A stretch of 13,520 nt of DNA from contig CAYPEL010000069.1 in the NCBI GenBank assembly GCA_964409635.1, positions 1 through 13,520 on the forward strand, written 5' to 3'. The notes beneath the pieces were generated by a model, which was not told where the DNA came from, searched no databases, and saw only the letters and a list, made by a program, of their open reading frames with translations. The position numbers and the translations under genes were made by a program. Source of the DNA: CAYPEL01 sp964409635 (GTDB taxonomy: Bacteria > Pseudomonadota > Gammaproteobacteria > DSM-19610). Positions within the stretch are counted from its first letter, which is position 1. Each line of letters begins with the position of its first letter. This document shows, piece after piece, positions 1 to 6,792 of this stretch.

Positions 1-57
1 CAGAAAACCATCGAGATGCCGACGCCTGAGCAGATGGCCGAGGCGGATCAGGGATAA
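1..57 (+). CDS. 3' end of an unidentified protein gene (partial)
   Basis: Frame 1 is open from the window edge to a TAA at 55-57 and would encode the last 18 residues of a protein (QKTIEMPTPEQMAEADQG). The tail is acidic and polar, with no recognisable motif. It ends 21 bp before the convergent stop codon of the PIN-PhoH gene, which fits a normal convergent gene end. The tail is too short to assign a family, and an 18-codon open frame can arise by chance. Confidence 0.35.
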   Translation, partial: QKTIEMPTPEQMAEADQG

Positions 58-78
58 GTGCGCCTCTAAAATTAATAG

Positions 79-1497
79 CTACAACGCACCCGAGGCGAAA
101 TCAGCCAACCGCGAACGTTCACCCCGTTTCAGGATCACATGCCCGCTATGCTCCCAACGCTTAAAGCGGTCGACAACGTAGGTTAAACCCGAACTGGTTT
201 CGGTAATATAAGGCGTGTCAATCTGGGCAATATTGCCCAGACAAACCACCTTGGTGCCGGGGCCGGCGCGCGTAACCAGGGTTTTCATCTGTTTTGGCGT
301 CAGATTCTGTGCTTCGTCGAGAATCAGGTATTTTTTTAAGAAGGTGCGCCCGCGCATAAAGTTCATGGAGCGGATCTTGATCCGGCTGGAGAGTAAATCA
401 TTCGCCGCAGCACGCCCCCAGTCTCCACCGGCATCGGTATGCGTCAGGACTTCGAGGTTATCCATCAGAGCGCCCATCCAGGGTGTCATTTTTTCCTCTT
501 CGGTTCCCGGCAGGAAACCGATGTCCTCACCCACGGAAATTGTCGCGCGGGTCATAATAATTTCATTATAGAGATTATCTTCCAGGGTTTGTACCAGGCC
601 AGCCGCCAGTGCCAGCAGGGTTTTACCGGTACCGGCGATACCAACCAGGCTGACGAAATCAACAGCGGGATCCATTAATAGGTTGAGGGCAAAATTTTGC
701 TCACGGTTGCGGGCATTGATACCCCAGACAGTGTGCCTGGAACTGCGGTAATCAAGCAGGGTTTCCAGGGTGGCGGTGGCGTTATTGTTATTGCGAACCA
801 ATGCTTCAAAGCCGTTATCACCGGGCAGAAAAATGCATTCATTGGTATGCCACGATGTGACCAATGGCCCATGAATTTCATAATAGTTGCGTCCGGCATC
901 TTGCCACGACTTGACTTGGTCACCGTGTTTTTCCCAAAAGTCGGCAGGTAGTTCACTGCTGCCGGGATACAACAGGTTGACGTCGTCCAGTACCTGGTCA
1001 TTGTAATAATCCTCGGTGTGTATGCCCAGTACGGCGGCCTTGATGCGCAGGTTTATATCCTTGGAAACCAGGGTGACCCTGATATCCGGGTGCTCGTCTT
1101 GCAGCGCCAGTGCAGTGGCTAGAATATTGTTGTCCGGTTTGTTTCCCGGCAGGGCTTCGGGCAGCTCACTGGTCAGTGTCCGGGTCTGGAAAAACAGCCG
1201 GCCATTGCGGCTGGAAGCTGCATTTTCGTCTGTATTATTTGTATAGTCATGAAGGTTTAAGGGTATACCCTTTTCGATATCACCGGCGCCGAAACTGCGC
1301 ATCAGTTCATCGAGAAAGCGGCTGACCTGGCGGACATTACGGGCGACTTCGGACAGGCCTTTCTTGCCGGCGTCCATTTCCTCGAGCACCACCATAGGCA
1401 GAAAGATATCGTGTTCCTTGAAGCGGAACAGTGCGGCCGGGTCGTGCATTAACACATTAGTGTCGAGGACAAAAAGCCGCTTTGCGTGTAATGCCAT
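79..1497 (-). CDS. PIN domain-PhoH ATPase fusion protein (YlaK/PhoH2-like)
   Basis: This 472-residue cytoplasmic protein joins an N-terminal PIN ribonuclease domain to a C-terminal PhoH-type P-loop ATPase. The PIN part (about 6-165) opens with LFVLDTNVLMHDP; acidic residues D12, E39/E40, D122 and D147 are the likely metal ligands. The ATPase part (about 255-470) shows Walker A GIAGTGKT at 286-293, Walker B LILDEAQ at 391-397, and an arginine-rich KRGERSR near 457-463. Related PIN-PhoH proteins are described as combining RNA unwinding with RNA cleavage; a role in RNA turnover or stress here is inferred from the family. The ATG at 1497 gives the N-terminus usual for the family, but no clear Shine-Dalgarno precedes it, because the upstream side is the edge of a long inverted repeat. 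It lies downstream of bcp in the same direction and may be read through from it. Confidence 0.93.
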   Translation of the reverse strand: MALHAKRLFVLDTNVLMHDPAALFRFKEHDIFLPMVVLEEMDAGKKGLSEVARNVRQVSRFLDELMRSFGAGDIEKGIPLNLHDYTNNTDENAASSRNGRLFFQTRTLTSELPEALPGNKPDNNILATALALQDEHPDIRVTLVSKDINLRIKAAVLGIHTEDYYNDQVLDDVNLLYPGSSELPADFWEKHGDQVKSWQDAGRNYYEIHGPLVTSWHTNECIFLPGDNGFEALVRNNNNATATLETLLDYRSSRHTVWGINARNREQNFALNLLMDPAVDFVSLVGIAGTGKTLLALAAGLVQTLEDNLYNEIIMTRATISVGEDIGFLPGTEEEKMTPWMGALMDNLEVLTHTDAGGDWGRAAANDLLSSRIKIRSMNFMRGRTFLKKYLILDEAQNLTPKQMKTLVTRAGPGTKVVCLGNIAQIDTPYITETSSGLTYVVDRFKRWEHSGHVILKRGERSRLADFASGAL

Positions 1498-1503
1498 TGT
1501 AGA

Positions 1504-1638
1504 TACTATTGCGTATGTTGACTACCCGACAGATTATTTACAGACACGCTGTGAATACGTCCCGGTACGCTCGGCGACAGCCTCCTTGCTGCCGACGGTC
1601 TGTAAATAATCTGGCGGGTATCAACGTACTGTTTAGTA
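1504..1638. repeat. Palindromic MITE-like intergenic element with about 40-bp inverted arms
   Basis: The two ends form a long imperfect inverted repeat. Positions 1530-1545 and 1598-1613 are a perfect 16-bp pair (CAGATTATTTACAGAC). Pairing continues outward: 1523-1528 with 1615-1620, then 1513-1521 with 1621-1629 including one G-T wobble, then 1504-1508 with 1634-1638 across a 4-nt internal loop. The roughly 52-nt centre holds a smaller hairpin, with TCGG at 1571-1574 and CAGC at 1578-1581 pairing to GCTG at 1588-1591 and CCGA at 1592-1595. There is no coding capacity for a transposase. The architecture is that of a non-autonomous MITE or a large REP/ERIC-like dispersed repeat. Only one copy is in the window, so dispersal is an inference. 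As RNA from bcp it would fold into a large hairpin ending about 7 nt before the PhoH start codon. Confidence 0.75.
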
Positions 1639-1684
1639 ACTTGGCTCATCAGGGGATCCCGGTTTTTAGGCTGTGTTAGTAGGT

Positions 1685-2155
1685 CTAGTTGAGTTCGCGT
1701 ACTGCCTCCAGCACTTCCTCGACATGACCCGGGACTTTGACCTTGCGCCATTCCTTGCGCAAGATACCTTTTGTGTCGATCAGGAAAGTGCTGCGTTCGA
1801 TGCCCATGACTTTTTTGCCGTACAGGTTCTTTTCCTTGATCACGTCGAACTGTTTGCACAGTTTTTCATCCGGATCCGACAATAGTTCAAAGGGGAAATC
1901 CTGCTTTGTCTTGAAATTTTCATGCGACTTCAGGCTATCGCGGGAAACACCGACGACAACTGTTTTATTGCGTTTAAATTTGCTGTCATTATCCCGGAAA
2001 TCCTGGCCTTCAAGTGTACAACCCGGCGTACTGTCCTTGGGATAGAAATAGATCACCACATTCTTGCCTTGGTAATCAGCAAGATTGAAAACCTTGTCAT
2101 GGGTGGAAGCACTTGTGAAATTAGTGACTTTTTTATTAAGTTTAACTTGGCTCAT
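1685..2155 (-). CDS. bcp: Thiol peroxidase of the BCP/PrxQ family, lacking the usual resolving cysteine
   Basis: The 156-residue protein is a cytoplasmic peroxiredoxin that reduces hydrogen peroxide and organic hydroperoxides. The peroxidatic cysteine is C46 in the motif YPKDSTPGCTLEG, with T43 and P44 ahead of it and an RD pair at 54-55. The length matches E. coli Bcp (156). In E. coli the resolving cysteine is C51 (PGCTVQAC); here residue 51 is Q. The only other cysteine is C100, at a site that also carries a cysteine in E. coli. The enzyme therefore looks like a 1-Cys form that needs an external thiol. The start at 2155 (MSQVKLNKKV) is preferred over in-frame ATGs upstream because it begins 4 bp after the gcvR stop and gives the normal family N-terminus. 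The gcvR-bcp order is that of E. coli, and the spacing suggests translational coupling. Confidence 0.93.
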   Translation of the reverse strand: MSQVKLNKKVTNFTSASTHDKVFNLADYQGKNVVIYFYPKDSTPGCTLEGQDFRDNDSKFKRNKTVVVGVSRDSLKSHENFKTKQDFPFELLSDPDEKLCKQFDVIKEKNLYGKKVMGIERSTFLIDTKGILRKEWRKVKVPGHVEEVLEAVRELN

Positions 2156-2159
2156 TAGG

Positions 2160-2690
2160 TTATCCATCTGCAGGCTCAATACCGGCATCAAGGTTCAGTT
2201 GGTCACAGAAAGTCTGGAATTCCTCGCGCAGGCTGGCGATATGGGTATCGGCGGGCACGTCGAGCAGCATATGCACCGAAAACATGGGGGATCCGGTATG
2301 TGCCGCCGCGTAGCTGGAGGTTGATAAATCTTGAATATTAATTTGCCGGTGTGAAAAGAAGCTGGCTAAATTATTTACAATGCCCGGGTGGTCAAGCGCA
2401 ATGACATCCACAGCGTAAGGCAAATAATTGCCTTGCAGGGGCTTGCTTTCGGTGCGTTTAGCGGTGATTTGCATGCCCAGTTTGTCCTGCATGCCGGTTA
2501 ACTGACTTTCGAGCTTGGCAATATTGTTCCAGTTGCCTGAGACCAGCAATAGCACTGCAAATTCACCACCGAGGATGACCATACGGCTGTCCTCGATGTT
2601 GCAACTGTTGTCCAGTACGCATTCCGAAAGACGGTTAACCAGACCGGTCTGGTCTTCGCCAATAGCTGATACTACCAGTTGATTACTCAT
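2160..2690 (-). CDS. gcvR: GcvR-like glycine cleavage system regulator, tandem ACT domains
   Basis: This 176-residue protein is built of two ACT domains. The first (about 3-80) begins LVVSAIGEDQTGLVNRLSE, and the second (about 92-170) contains DVIALDHPGIVNNLASFFS. The repeated G/hydrophobic-x-x-L pattern after the first strand is typical of ligand-binding ACT folds. In E. coli GcvR binds glycine and antagonises the activator GcvA at the gcv operon. That role is carried over from the family, since neither gcvA nor gcvTHP is in the window. There is no DNA-binding domain, as expected for GcvR. It starts 17 bp after the galT-like stop with a CAGG-type ribosome site close to the ATG, and it ends 4 bp before bcp. 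It is therefore the middle gene of a leftward galT-gcvR-bcp run. Confidence 0.88.
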   Translation of the reverse strand: MSNQLVVSAIGEDQTGLVNRLSECVLDNSCNIEDSRMVILGGEFAVLLLVSGNWNNIAKLESQLTGMQDKLGMQITAKRTESKPLQGNYLPYAVDVIALDHPGIVNNLASFFSHRQINIQDLSTSSYAAAHTGSPMFSVHMLLDVPADTHIASLREEFQTFCDQLNLDAGIEPADG

Positions 2691-2707
2691 GACCTGAGTT
2701 TATCACG

Positions 2708-3787
2708 TCACAGTTCAACTGCGCGTAACTGTTCGGCGGCTTCTTCCGGGCTGATGGTGCTGACGAACAGCCCGGAGCCCAGCTCAAAACCGGTGGGTAT
2801 ACTGGTGCGTGGGCAGATTTCCAGGTGCCAGTGATAACTGTCCTTACAGTTGGCAAAGTCGCTGGTATGGGGCAGCGAGTGGAGGAAAAAATTGAATTGT
2901 GCGCCCCCAATCACGGCATCTAGTCGCGCCATGGTGTTTTTCAAAACCTGGGCAAAATCATGGCGCTGCTCTTCAGTGATGTTTAGAAAATCACTGTTAT
3001 GCTGCAAGGGCAGGATATGCAGCTCCCATTCATAACGGCTGGCAAAGGGTTTGATGGCCACAAAATGCTTGCCGCGTTCGACAACGTACTGGCCGACGTT
3101 GACCTTACGGCGTACCGAGCCGGTTTCGCGTTCGTAAATCGTGGCTTCAAAGGTCAGTGCTTCGTCAATCAGCGAACAGAAAATACATTGACGGTTTTTC
3201 TCAAAATATTGCCGGGAGTTGGTGACCTCATTAAATACATTTTCCGGTACTACCGGCATGGCGATGACTTGGCTGTGAGTGTGCGGGATGCTGGCCCCGG
3301 CGGCCGGACCAAAATTCTTGAAAACCAGTACGTACTGGATACGTGGGTCTGCCTGGTAGAGGGTGTCGATGCGATCCCGGTACACGCCCAGTAACGCAAA
3401 CAGGTGCGCTTCAGACATTTCATGGATCGCGATACCGTGTTGGGTATGATCGACGATGACCTCATGGCGTCCATAACCATCGATGGCTTGCTGCAAGCCA
3501 AATACCAGATTATTGGAATTGCTGTCATCGCCGAGCACCGGATAAAGGTTCTCGACCACACGGATTTGCCAGTTTTTGTCGTCCGGTGTGGCGCTGATCG
3601 TGGGTGGTGTCATCTGCTCATTGCCGGTACAGAAAGGGCAGGTTTCGACGTGCTTGCGGGTATCGCGGGGCGCCGGCGCTTCTTCCTTACGCGGTCGCAT
3701 ACCACGTGCGGTAGAGACCAGTACGGATTCACTGGGAACTATCGGGTTAATGCGTATTTCACGCACCGGGCGGGGTTGGTCGCTCAT
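2708..3787 (-). CDS. galT: GalT-like HIT-superfamily nucleotidyltransferase (galactose-1-phosphate uridylyltransferase or ADP-glucose phosphorylase type)
   Basis: This 359-residue soluble enzyme belongs to the GalT branch of the HIT superfamily. A zinc site is visible as C50-P-F-C53 together with H114 and H169. The active-site triad region reads FGPAAGASIPHTHSQ, with H169-T-H171-S-Q173; H171 is the expected nucleotide-accepting residue. A second CxxC (C201, C204) follows, and there is a C-terminal YHWHLEICPR motif. Classical GalT exchanges UMP between UDP-glucose and galactose-1-phosphate and carries HPHGQ at this point. The HxHSQ form and the CPFCTGNE start resemble ADP-glucose phosphorylase-like relatives, so the substrate is uncertain. 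No galK, galE or glycogen genes are nearby. The ATG at 3787 faces dapA divergently. The gene lies between gcvR and dapA, which are direct neighbours in E. coli. Confidence 0.85.
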   Translation of the reverse strand: MSDQPRPVREIRINPIVPSESVLVSTARGMRPRKEEAPAPRDTRKHVETCPFCTGNEQMTPPTISATPDDKNWQIRVVENLYPVLGDDSNSNNLVFGLQQAIDGYGRHEVIVDHTQHGIAIHEMSEAHLFALLGVYRDRIDTLYQADPRIQYVLVFKNFGPAAGASIPHTHSQVIAMPVVPENVFNEVTNSRQYFEKNRQCIFCSLIDEALTFEATIYERETGSVRRKVNVGQYVVERGKHFVAIKPFASRYEWELHILPLQHNSDFLNITEEQRHDFAQVLKNTMARLDAVIGGAQFNFFLHSLPHTSDFANCKDSYHWHLEICPRTSIPTGFELGSGLFVSTISPEEAAEQLRAVEL

Positions 3788-3844
3788 CTGGCTGCTTTAC
3801 CTGTCTAAACTGAATAGGGCCAAGCTTACCTGTTGCTTACCCGC

Positions 3845-3873
3845 TTGTCAGTCTGCGAGCAGAAAAGTACCAT
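3845..3873 (+). promoter_or_regulatory. Predicted sigma-70 promoter for dapA
   Basis: TTGTCA at 3845-3850 matches five of six -35 consensus bases. It is followed by a 17-bp spacer and TACCAT at 3868-3873, which matches four of six -10 bases. A transcript starting near 3880 would have a leader of about 26 nt and carry the GGAGA ribosome site just before the dapA ATG at 3906. The element lies in the 118-bp divergent galT-dapA spacer. A leftward CTGACA overlaps the same -35 on the other strand, but its -10 is poor, so no galT promoter is called. Confidence 0.5.
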
Positions 3874-3905
3874 GCGCTATTATTTTCGATGCGGCGGAGA
3901 ATTTC

Positions 3906-4787
3906 ATGTTTCACGGTAGTATGGTTGCGCTGGTTACCCCCATGCGTGAGGGCGGTGCTATCGATGAAGACAGCCTGGAAGCGCTGATCGAGTTTCATAT
4001 CAGCGGTGGCACCGATGCGATTGTCGCGGTGGGAACCACCGGCGAGTCCGCTACGCTGGATGAAAAAGAACACTGCAAGCTGTTACGCCGGATTGTTGAT
4101 CTTGTAAAAGGGCGGATACCGGTTATTGCGGGCACCGGCGCGAACTCAACGACGGAGGCAATCGATCTGACCCGCTGTGGCATGGAAGCGGGCGCAGATG
4201 CCTGTCTGCTAGTGACGCCTTACTATAACAAACCGACCCAGGAAGGTTTGTACCAGCACTATAAAGCCGTCGCGGCGGCCGTGCCGATTGCTCAGATTCT
4301 ATATAACGTGCCCGGGCGTACGGTGTGTGATCTGCTCCCCGAAACCGTCGAGCGTTTGGCTTCTGTCAGTAATATAATCGGTATTAAAGAAGCGACCGGT
4401 GATTTACAGCGGGGTAAGGAAATTCTGGCGCGTTGTGGTGACCAACTGGATTTATACAGTGGCGATGATGCAACGGCGATGGAATTGATACTGCTCGGCG
4501 CCAAAGGTGATATTTCAGTAACAGCCAACGTTGCACCACAGGCAATGCACGCGATGTGTGCCGCTGCGTTGGCGGGTGATCGCACTAAAGCGGAAGCGTT
4601 GGACAAACCCTTGCGGGCATTGCACGAGGATTTATTTATCGAATCCAGCCCTATACCTGTAAAATGGGCGCTGCATGCAATGGGTATAATCCCGCCAGGT
4701 TTGCGTTTGCCTTTAACTTCATTATCGGATGGCTGTCATCCGGTTGTCCTCAAAGCGTTGCAACAGGCCGGTGTAGGGCTGCCCTGA
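3906..4787 (+). CDS. dapA: 4-hydroxy-tetrahydrodipicolinate synthase
   Basis: DapA condenses pyruvate with aspartate semialdehyde, the first committed step of the diaminopimelate and lysine pathway. The 293-residue protein aligns without offset to the E. coli enzyme (292). It has G43-T44-T45-G-E-S, catalytic Y107 in TPYYNKP, Y133 and R138 in ILYNVPGR, and the Schiff-base lysine K161 in IIGIKEATGD. The start at 3906 (MFHGSMVALVTPM) is chosen because it gives the family N-terminus and is preceded by a GGCGGAGA ribosome site; the same frame stays open about 330 bp upstream, across the galT antisense strand, but that part is not coding. The TGA stop at 4785-4787 shares its last base with an ATG in the bamC frame, and dapA-bamC is a conserved pair. 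Active-site cysteines are not expected in this family. Confidence 0.98.
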   Translation: MFHGSMVALVTPMREGGAIDEDSLEALIEFHISGGTDAIVAVGTTGESATLDEKEHCKLLRRIVDLVKGRIPVIAGTGANSTTEAIDLTRCGMEAGADACLLVTPYYNKPTQEGLYQHYKAVAAAVPIAQILYNVPGRTVCDLLPETVERLASVSNIIGIKEATGDLQRGKEILARCGDQLDLYSGDDATAMELILLGAKGDISVTANVAPQAMHAMCAAALAGDRTKAEALDKPLRALHEDLFIESSPIPVKWALHAMGIIPPGLRLPLTSLSDGCHPVVLKALQQAGVGLP

Positions 4788-4819
4788 TGGTGCGCTTGTT
4801 TAATCCAGGAAAAAATTTG

Positions 4820-5947
4820 ATGCAGTATTCCCGAAACAAATCAGGCTATTTCGCGGCAGTGCTATTGGCCGCTAATTTATCAGGCTGTAGCGCGTTTAAT
4901 AAGGTGTTTCCAGACCGTAGCGAAGATTACAAAGAAGCTAAAGCGGCTGCCCAGCTTGAGATTCCGCCGCAAATGACAACGACAACCCTGTCGGATTCAT
5001 TAATAGTCGATAACGAATCGACCAGCCTGTCTGATTATGATGCCCAAAAACACCCGCCCACGGCAGCGCCGGAGAGTTCTGTACTGCCCGTCCAGGAAGA
5101 TGTGCAGCTCAAACGTGACCGGGATCGTCGCTGGCTGGTATTAAAGGGTGCGCCAAACGCTGTATGGCCAAGAGCGCGTGAATTCTGGCTGGAGCAGGGT
5201 TTTCTGATCGTGCGGGAAGATCCTGTTACCGGCATTATCGAAACGGATTGGGCTGAAAACCGGGAGGTCATTCCCCAGGGGCCAGTGAGGAGCCTGATTG
5301 GTAAAGTATTTGACGGTGCCTATTCTTCATCATTACGTGATAAATACCGCATGCGTCTGGAACGCGGTGAGGAGCCGGGCACAACCGAAGTGTTTATAAC
5401 CCATCAGGGTATGGAGGAGGAACTGGAAGGTGACCCTGACCAGATTCGAACCTCCGTTTGGACGCCCCGTCCCTCTGATCCGGGACTTGAAGTTGAAAAG
5501 CTGAAACAACTGCTGGCGTTTCTTGGTGCCGGGCCGGAGCAGGTGGCTAAGCTGGATAAAACTGTTGAACCGGCGCCGGAGCGCGCCAGTTTGCTGAAAA
5601 ATGATAACGATTCTGCGACCCTGGTCGTGCACGAGGAATTCTCCCGTGCCTGGCGCAGTGTGGGTGTTGCGCTGGATCGGGTGGGTTTTGCGGTTGAGGA
5701 CAGGAATCGTTCGGAAGGCATTTATTACGTACGCTACCGTGACCTGGAGCGCACTGAAAACGACAAGGGGCTGTTCTCCAGACTATTCAGCTCCAGTGAT
5801 AAAGATAAAGAGGCCAGGCAATACCAGATTAAATTAACCGAAGACGGGGCTGACACCCGTACCACTATCCTCAACGCAGCGGGTGAGAGCGAGCAGTCTT
5901 CGACCGCCTTGCGTATTCTCAACCTGCTGTTTGAGAAACTGAAATAA
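4820..5947 (+). CDS. bamC: Outer membrane protein assembly factor BamC (NlpB lipoprotein)
   Basis: BamC is an accessory lipoprotein of the BAM complex, which inserts beta-barrel proteins into the outer membrane. The 375-residue precursor has a lipoprotein signal peptide with lipobox L20-S-G-C23, so C23 is the lipidated residue of the mature protein. It continues with an acidic, flexible stretch containing PDRSEDYKEAK, like the BamD-binding segment of E. coli BamC. Two helix-grip domains follow (roughly 95-220 and 255-375), each beginning with a hydrophobic strand and a W-containing helix (RWLVLKGAPNAVW; VVHEEFSRAWRSV). The ATG at 4820 is preferred over the one at 4787 because AGGA at 4807-4810 precedes it and the signal peptide then has normal length. 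It is slightly longer than E. coli BamC (344). It is probably cotranscribed with dapA. Confidence 0.93.
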   Translation: MQYSRNKSGYFAAVLLAANLSGCSAFNKVFPDRSEDYKEAKAAAQLEIPPQMTTTTLSDSLIVDNESTSLSDYDAQKHPPTAAPESSVLPVQEDVQLKRDRDRRWLVLKGAPNAVWPRAREFWLEQGFLIVREDPVTGIIETDWAENREVIPQGPVRSLIGKVFDGAYSSSLRDKYRMRLERGEEPGTTEVFITHQGMEEELEGDPDQIRTSVWTPRPSDPGLEVEKLKQLLAFLGAGPEQVAKLDKTVEPAPERASLLKNDNDSATLVVHEEFSRAWRSVGVALDRVGFAVEDRNRSEGIYYVRYRDLERTENDKGLFSRLFSSSDKDKEARQYQIKLTEDGADTRTTILNAAGESEQSSTALRILNLLFEKLK

Positions 5948-5949
5948 CT

Positions 5950-6708
5950 TTGCGCTTTTCATCACTGGGTAGCGGTAGCCGGGGGAATGCCACGTTGGTA
6001 GAGTCCGGTGTTACCTGTGTCATGGTGGACTGCGGTTTTTCTGCGCTGGAAGCGGGCAAGCGCCTGGCCAGGTTAAACAAGTTACCTGCTGATATTACCG
6101 CCATTCTGGTGACACACGAGCATAGTGATCATATGGCAGGCGTCGCCCGGTTTTCCAATAAGCATGATATACCGGTGTTGGCGACAGCCGGTACTTTGAG
6201 CACTGAAAAGGGCGCCAGTATCAAGAATGCGCAATGCATCAACAGTCATCAGTCCTTTGTAGTAGGTGAACTGGAAGTGCAGCCGTTTCCGGTACCGCAC
6301 GATGCGCGTGAACCCTGCCAGTTTGTCTTCAGTAACGGCTCAGTCAGGCTGGGGATTTTGACCGATATAGGCAGCATTACCGGCCATGTCGTCGATACTT
6401 TGAGTGGTGTCGACGCCATGCTGCTGGAGTGTAATCACGACCCGGCCATGCTCGCCAGTGGCCCCTATCCACAGAGTCTAAAAGAACGCGTCGGTGGCGA
6501 GTACGGGCATTTGAGTAATCAACAGGCCGCCGATCTTTTGTCCCGCATGGATACATCTAAACTACGGCAACTGGTAGCTGCCCACCTCAGCGATAAAAAT
6601 AATCAACCGCAACTGGCCAGACAGGCTGTAACGGGCGCCATAGATTGTGCGCTGACTGAATTCAGCATTGCCTGTCAGAATACGGGTTTTGATTGGCAGA
6701 CGATTTAG
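5950..6708 (+). CDS. MBL-fold metallohydrolase of the YycJ/WalJ type
   Basis: The 252-residue soluble protein is a metallo-beta-lactamase-fold hydrolase. It begins MRFSSLGSGSRGNATLVE, the characteristic N-terminus of this subgroup. It carries the di-metal motif T55-H56-E57-H58-S59-D60-H61, and further conserved points at VPHDAREP, LTDIGS, LLECNHD and the late AAHLSDKNN. Relatives are implicated in nucleic-acid processing or have unknown substrates, so no substrate is claimed. The start is the TTG at 5950, 2 bp after the bamC stop; no in-frame ATG exists before residue 25 and the motif begins at once, so TTG is well supported. The ribosome site is weak, suggesting translation is coupled to bamC. 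It is followed by 84 bp before purL. Confidence 0.9.
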   Translation: MRFSSLGSGSRGNATLVESGVTCVMVDCGFSALEAGKRLARLNKLPADITAILVTHEHSDHMAGVARFSNKHDIPVLATAGTLSTEKGASIKNAQCINSHQSFVVGELEVQPFPVPHDAREPCQFVFSNGSVRLGILTDIGSITGHVVDTLSGVDAMLLECNHDPAMLASGPYPQSLKERVGGEYGHLSNQQAADLLSRMDTSKLRQLVAAHLSDKNNQPQLARQAVTGAIDCALTEFSIACQNTGFDWQTI

Positions 6709-6716
6709 GCAGGTTG

Positions 6717-6737
6717 AGTAGGGTGCTGTACCCGCCA
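6717..6737. repeat. Possible degenerate copy of the AGTAGGGTG...ACCC palindrome
   Basis: Nine bases after the MBL-gene stop, AGTAGGGTG at 6717-6725 is followed by CTGT and ACCCGCCA. GGGT and ACCC can pair across a 5-nt loop. The same AGTAGGGTG start, with a better palindrome, occurs just after msrP at 11747. The similarity is short, so this may be coincidence or a decayed dispersed repeat. There is no T-tract, so it is not a convincing intrinsic terminator. Confidence 0.25.
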
Positions 6738-6792
6738 CTGTCCATCCAGTATTATTTCATCTTCTGATTTTCACCGGCTTGCGCGAGATTTC

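Noticed and set aside
1506..1649. A 47-codon minus-strand frame (MSQVTKQYVDTRQ...) between bcp and the PhoH gene
   Set aside because: Most of it is the palindromic repeat read as protein, and it has no recognisable domain. Its start resembles that of bcp, which is reported as a separate observation rather than as a gene.
3823..3852. A leftward galT promoter (CTGACA, 17 bp, TAAGCT) in the divergent spacer
   Set aside because: The -10 matches only three of six consensus bases. A galT promoter must lie somewhere here, but this placement is not supported.
3576..3905. An N-terminal extension of dapA antisense to galT
   Set aside because: The frame is open by chance. The ATG at 3906 has a good ribosome site and gives exact numbering with E. 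coli DapA.
4787..4819. An earlier bamC start at 4787 overlapping the dapA stop
   Set aside because: It would add 11 residues ahead of the lipoprotein signal and lacks its own ribosome site, whereas 4820 follows AGGA and gives a normal signal peptide.
6709..6792. Intrinsic terminator or purine-repressor operator between the MBL gene and purL
   Set aside because: The only hairpin is a 4-bp stem without a T-tract, and no PurR-like palindrome is visible.
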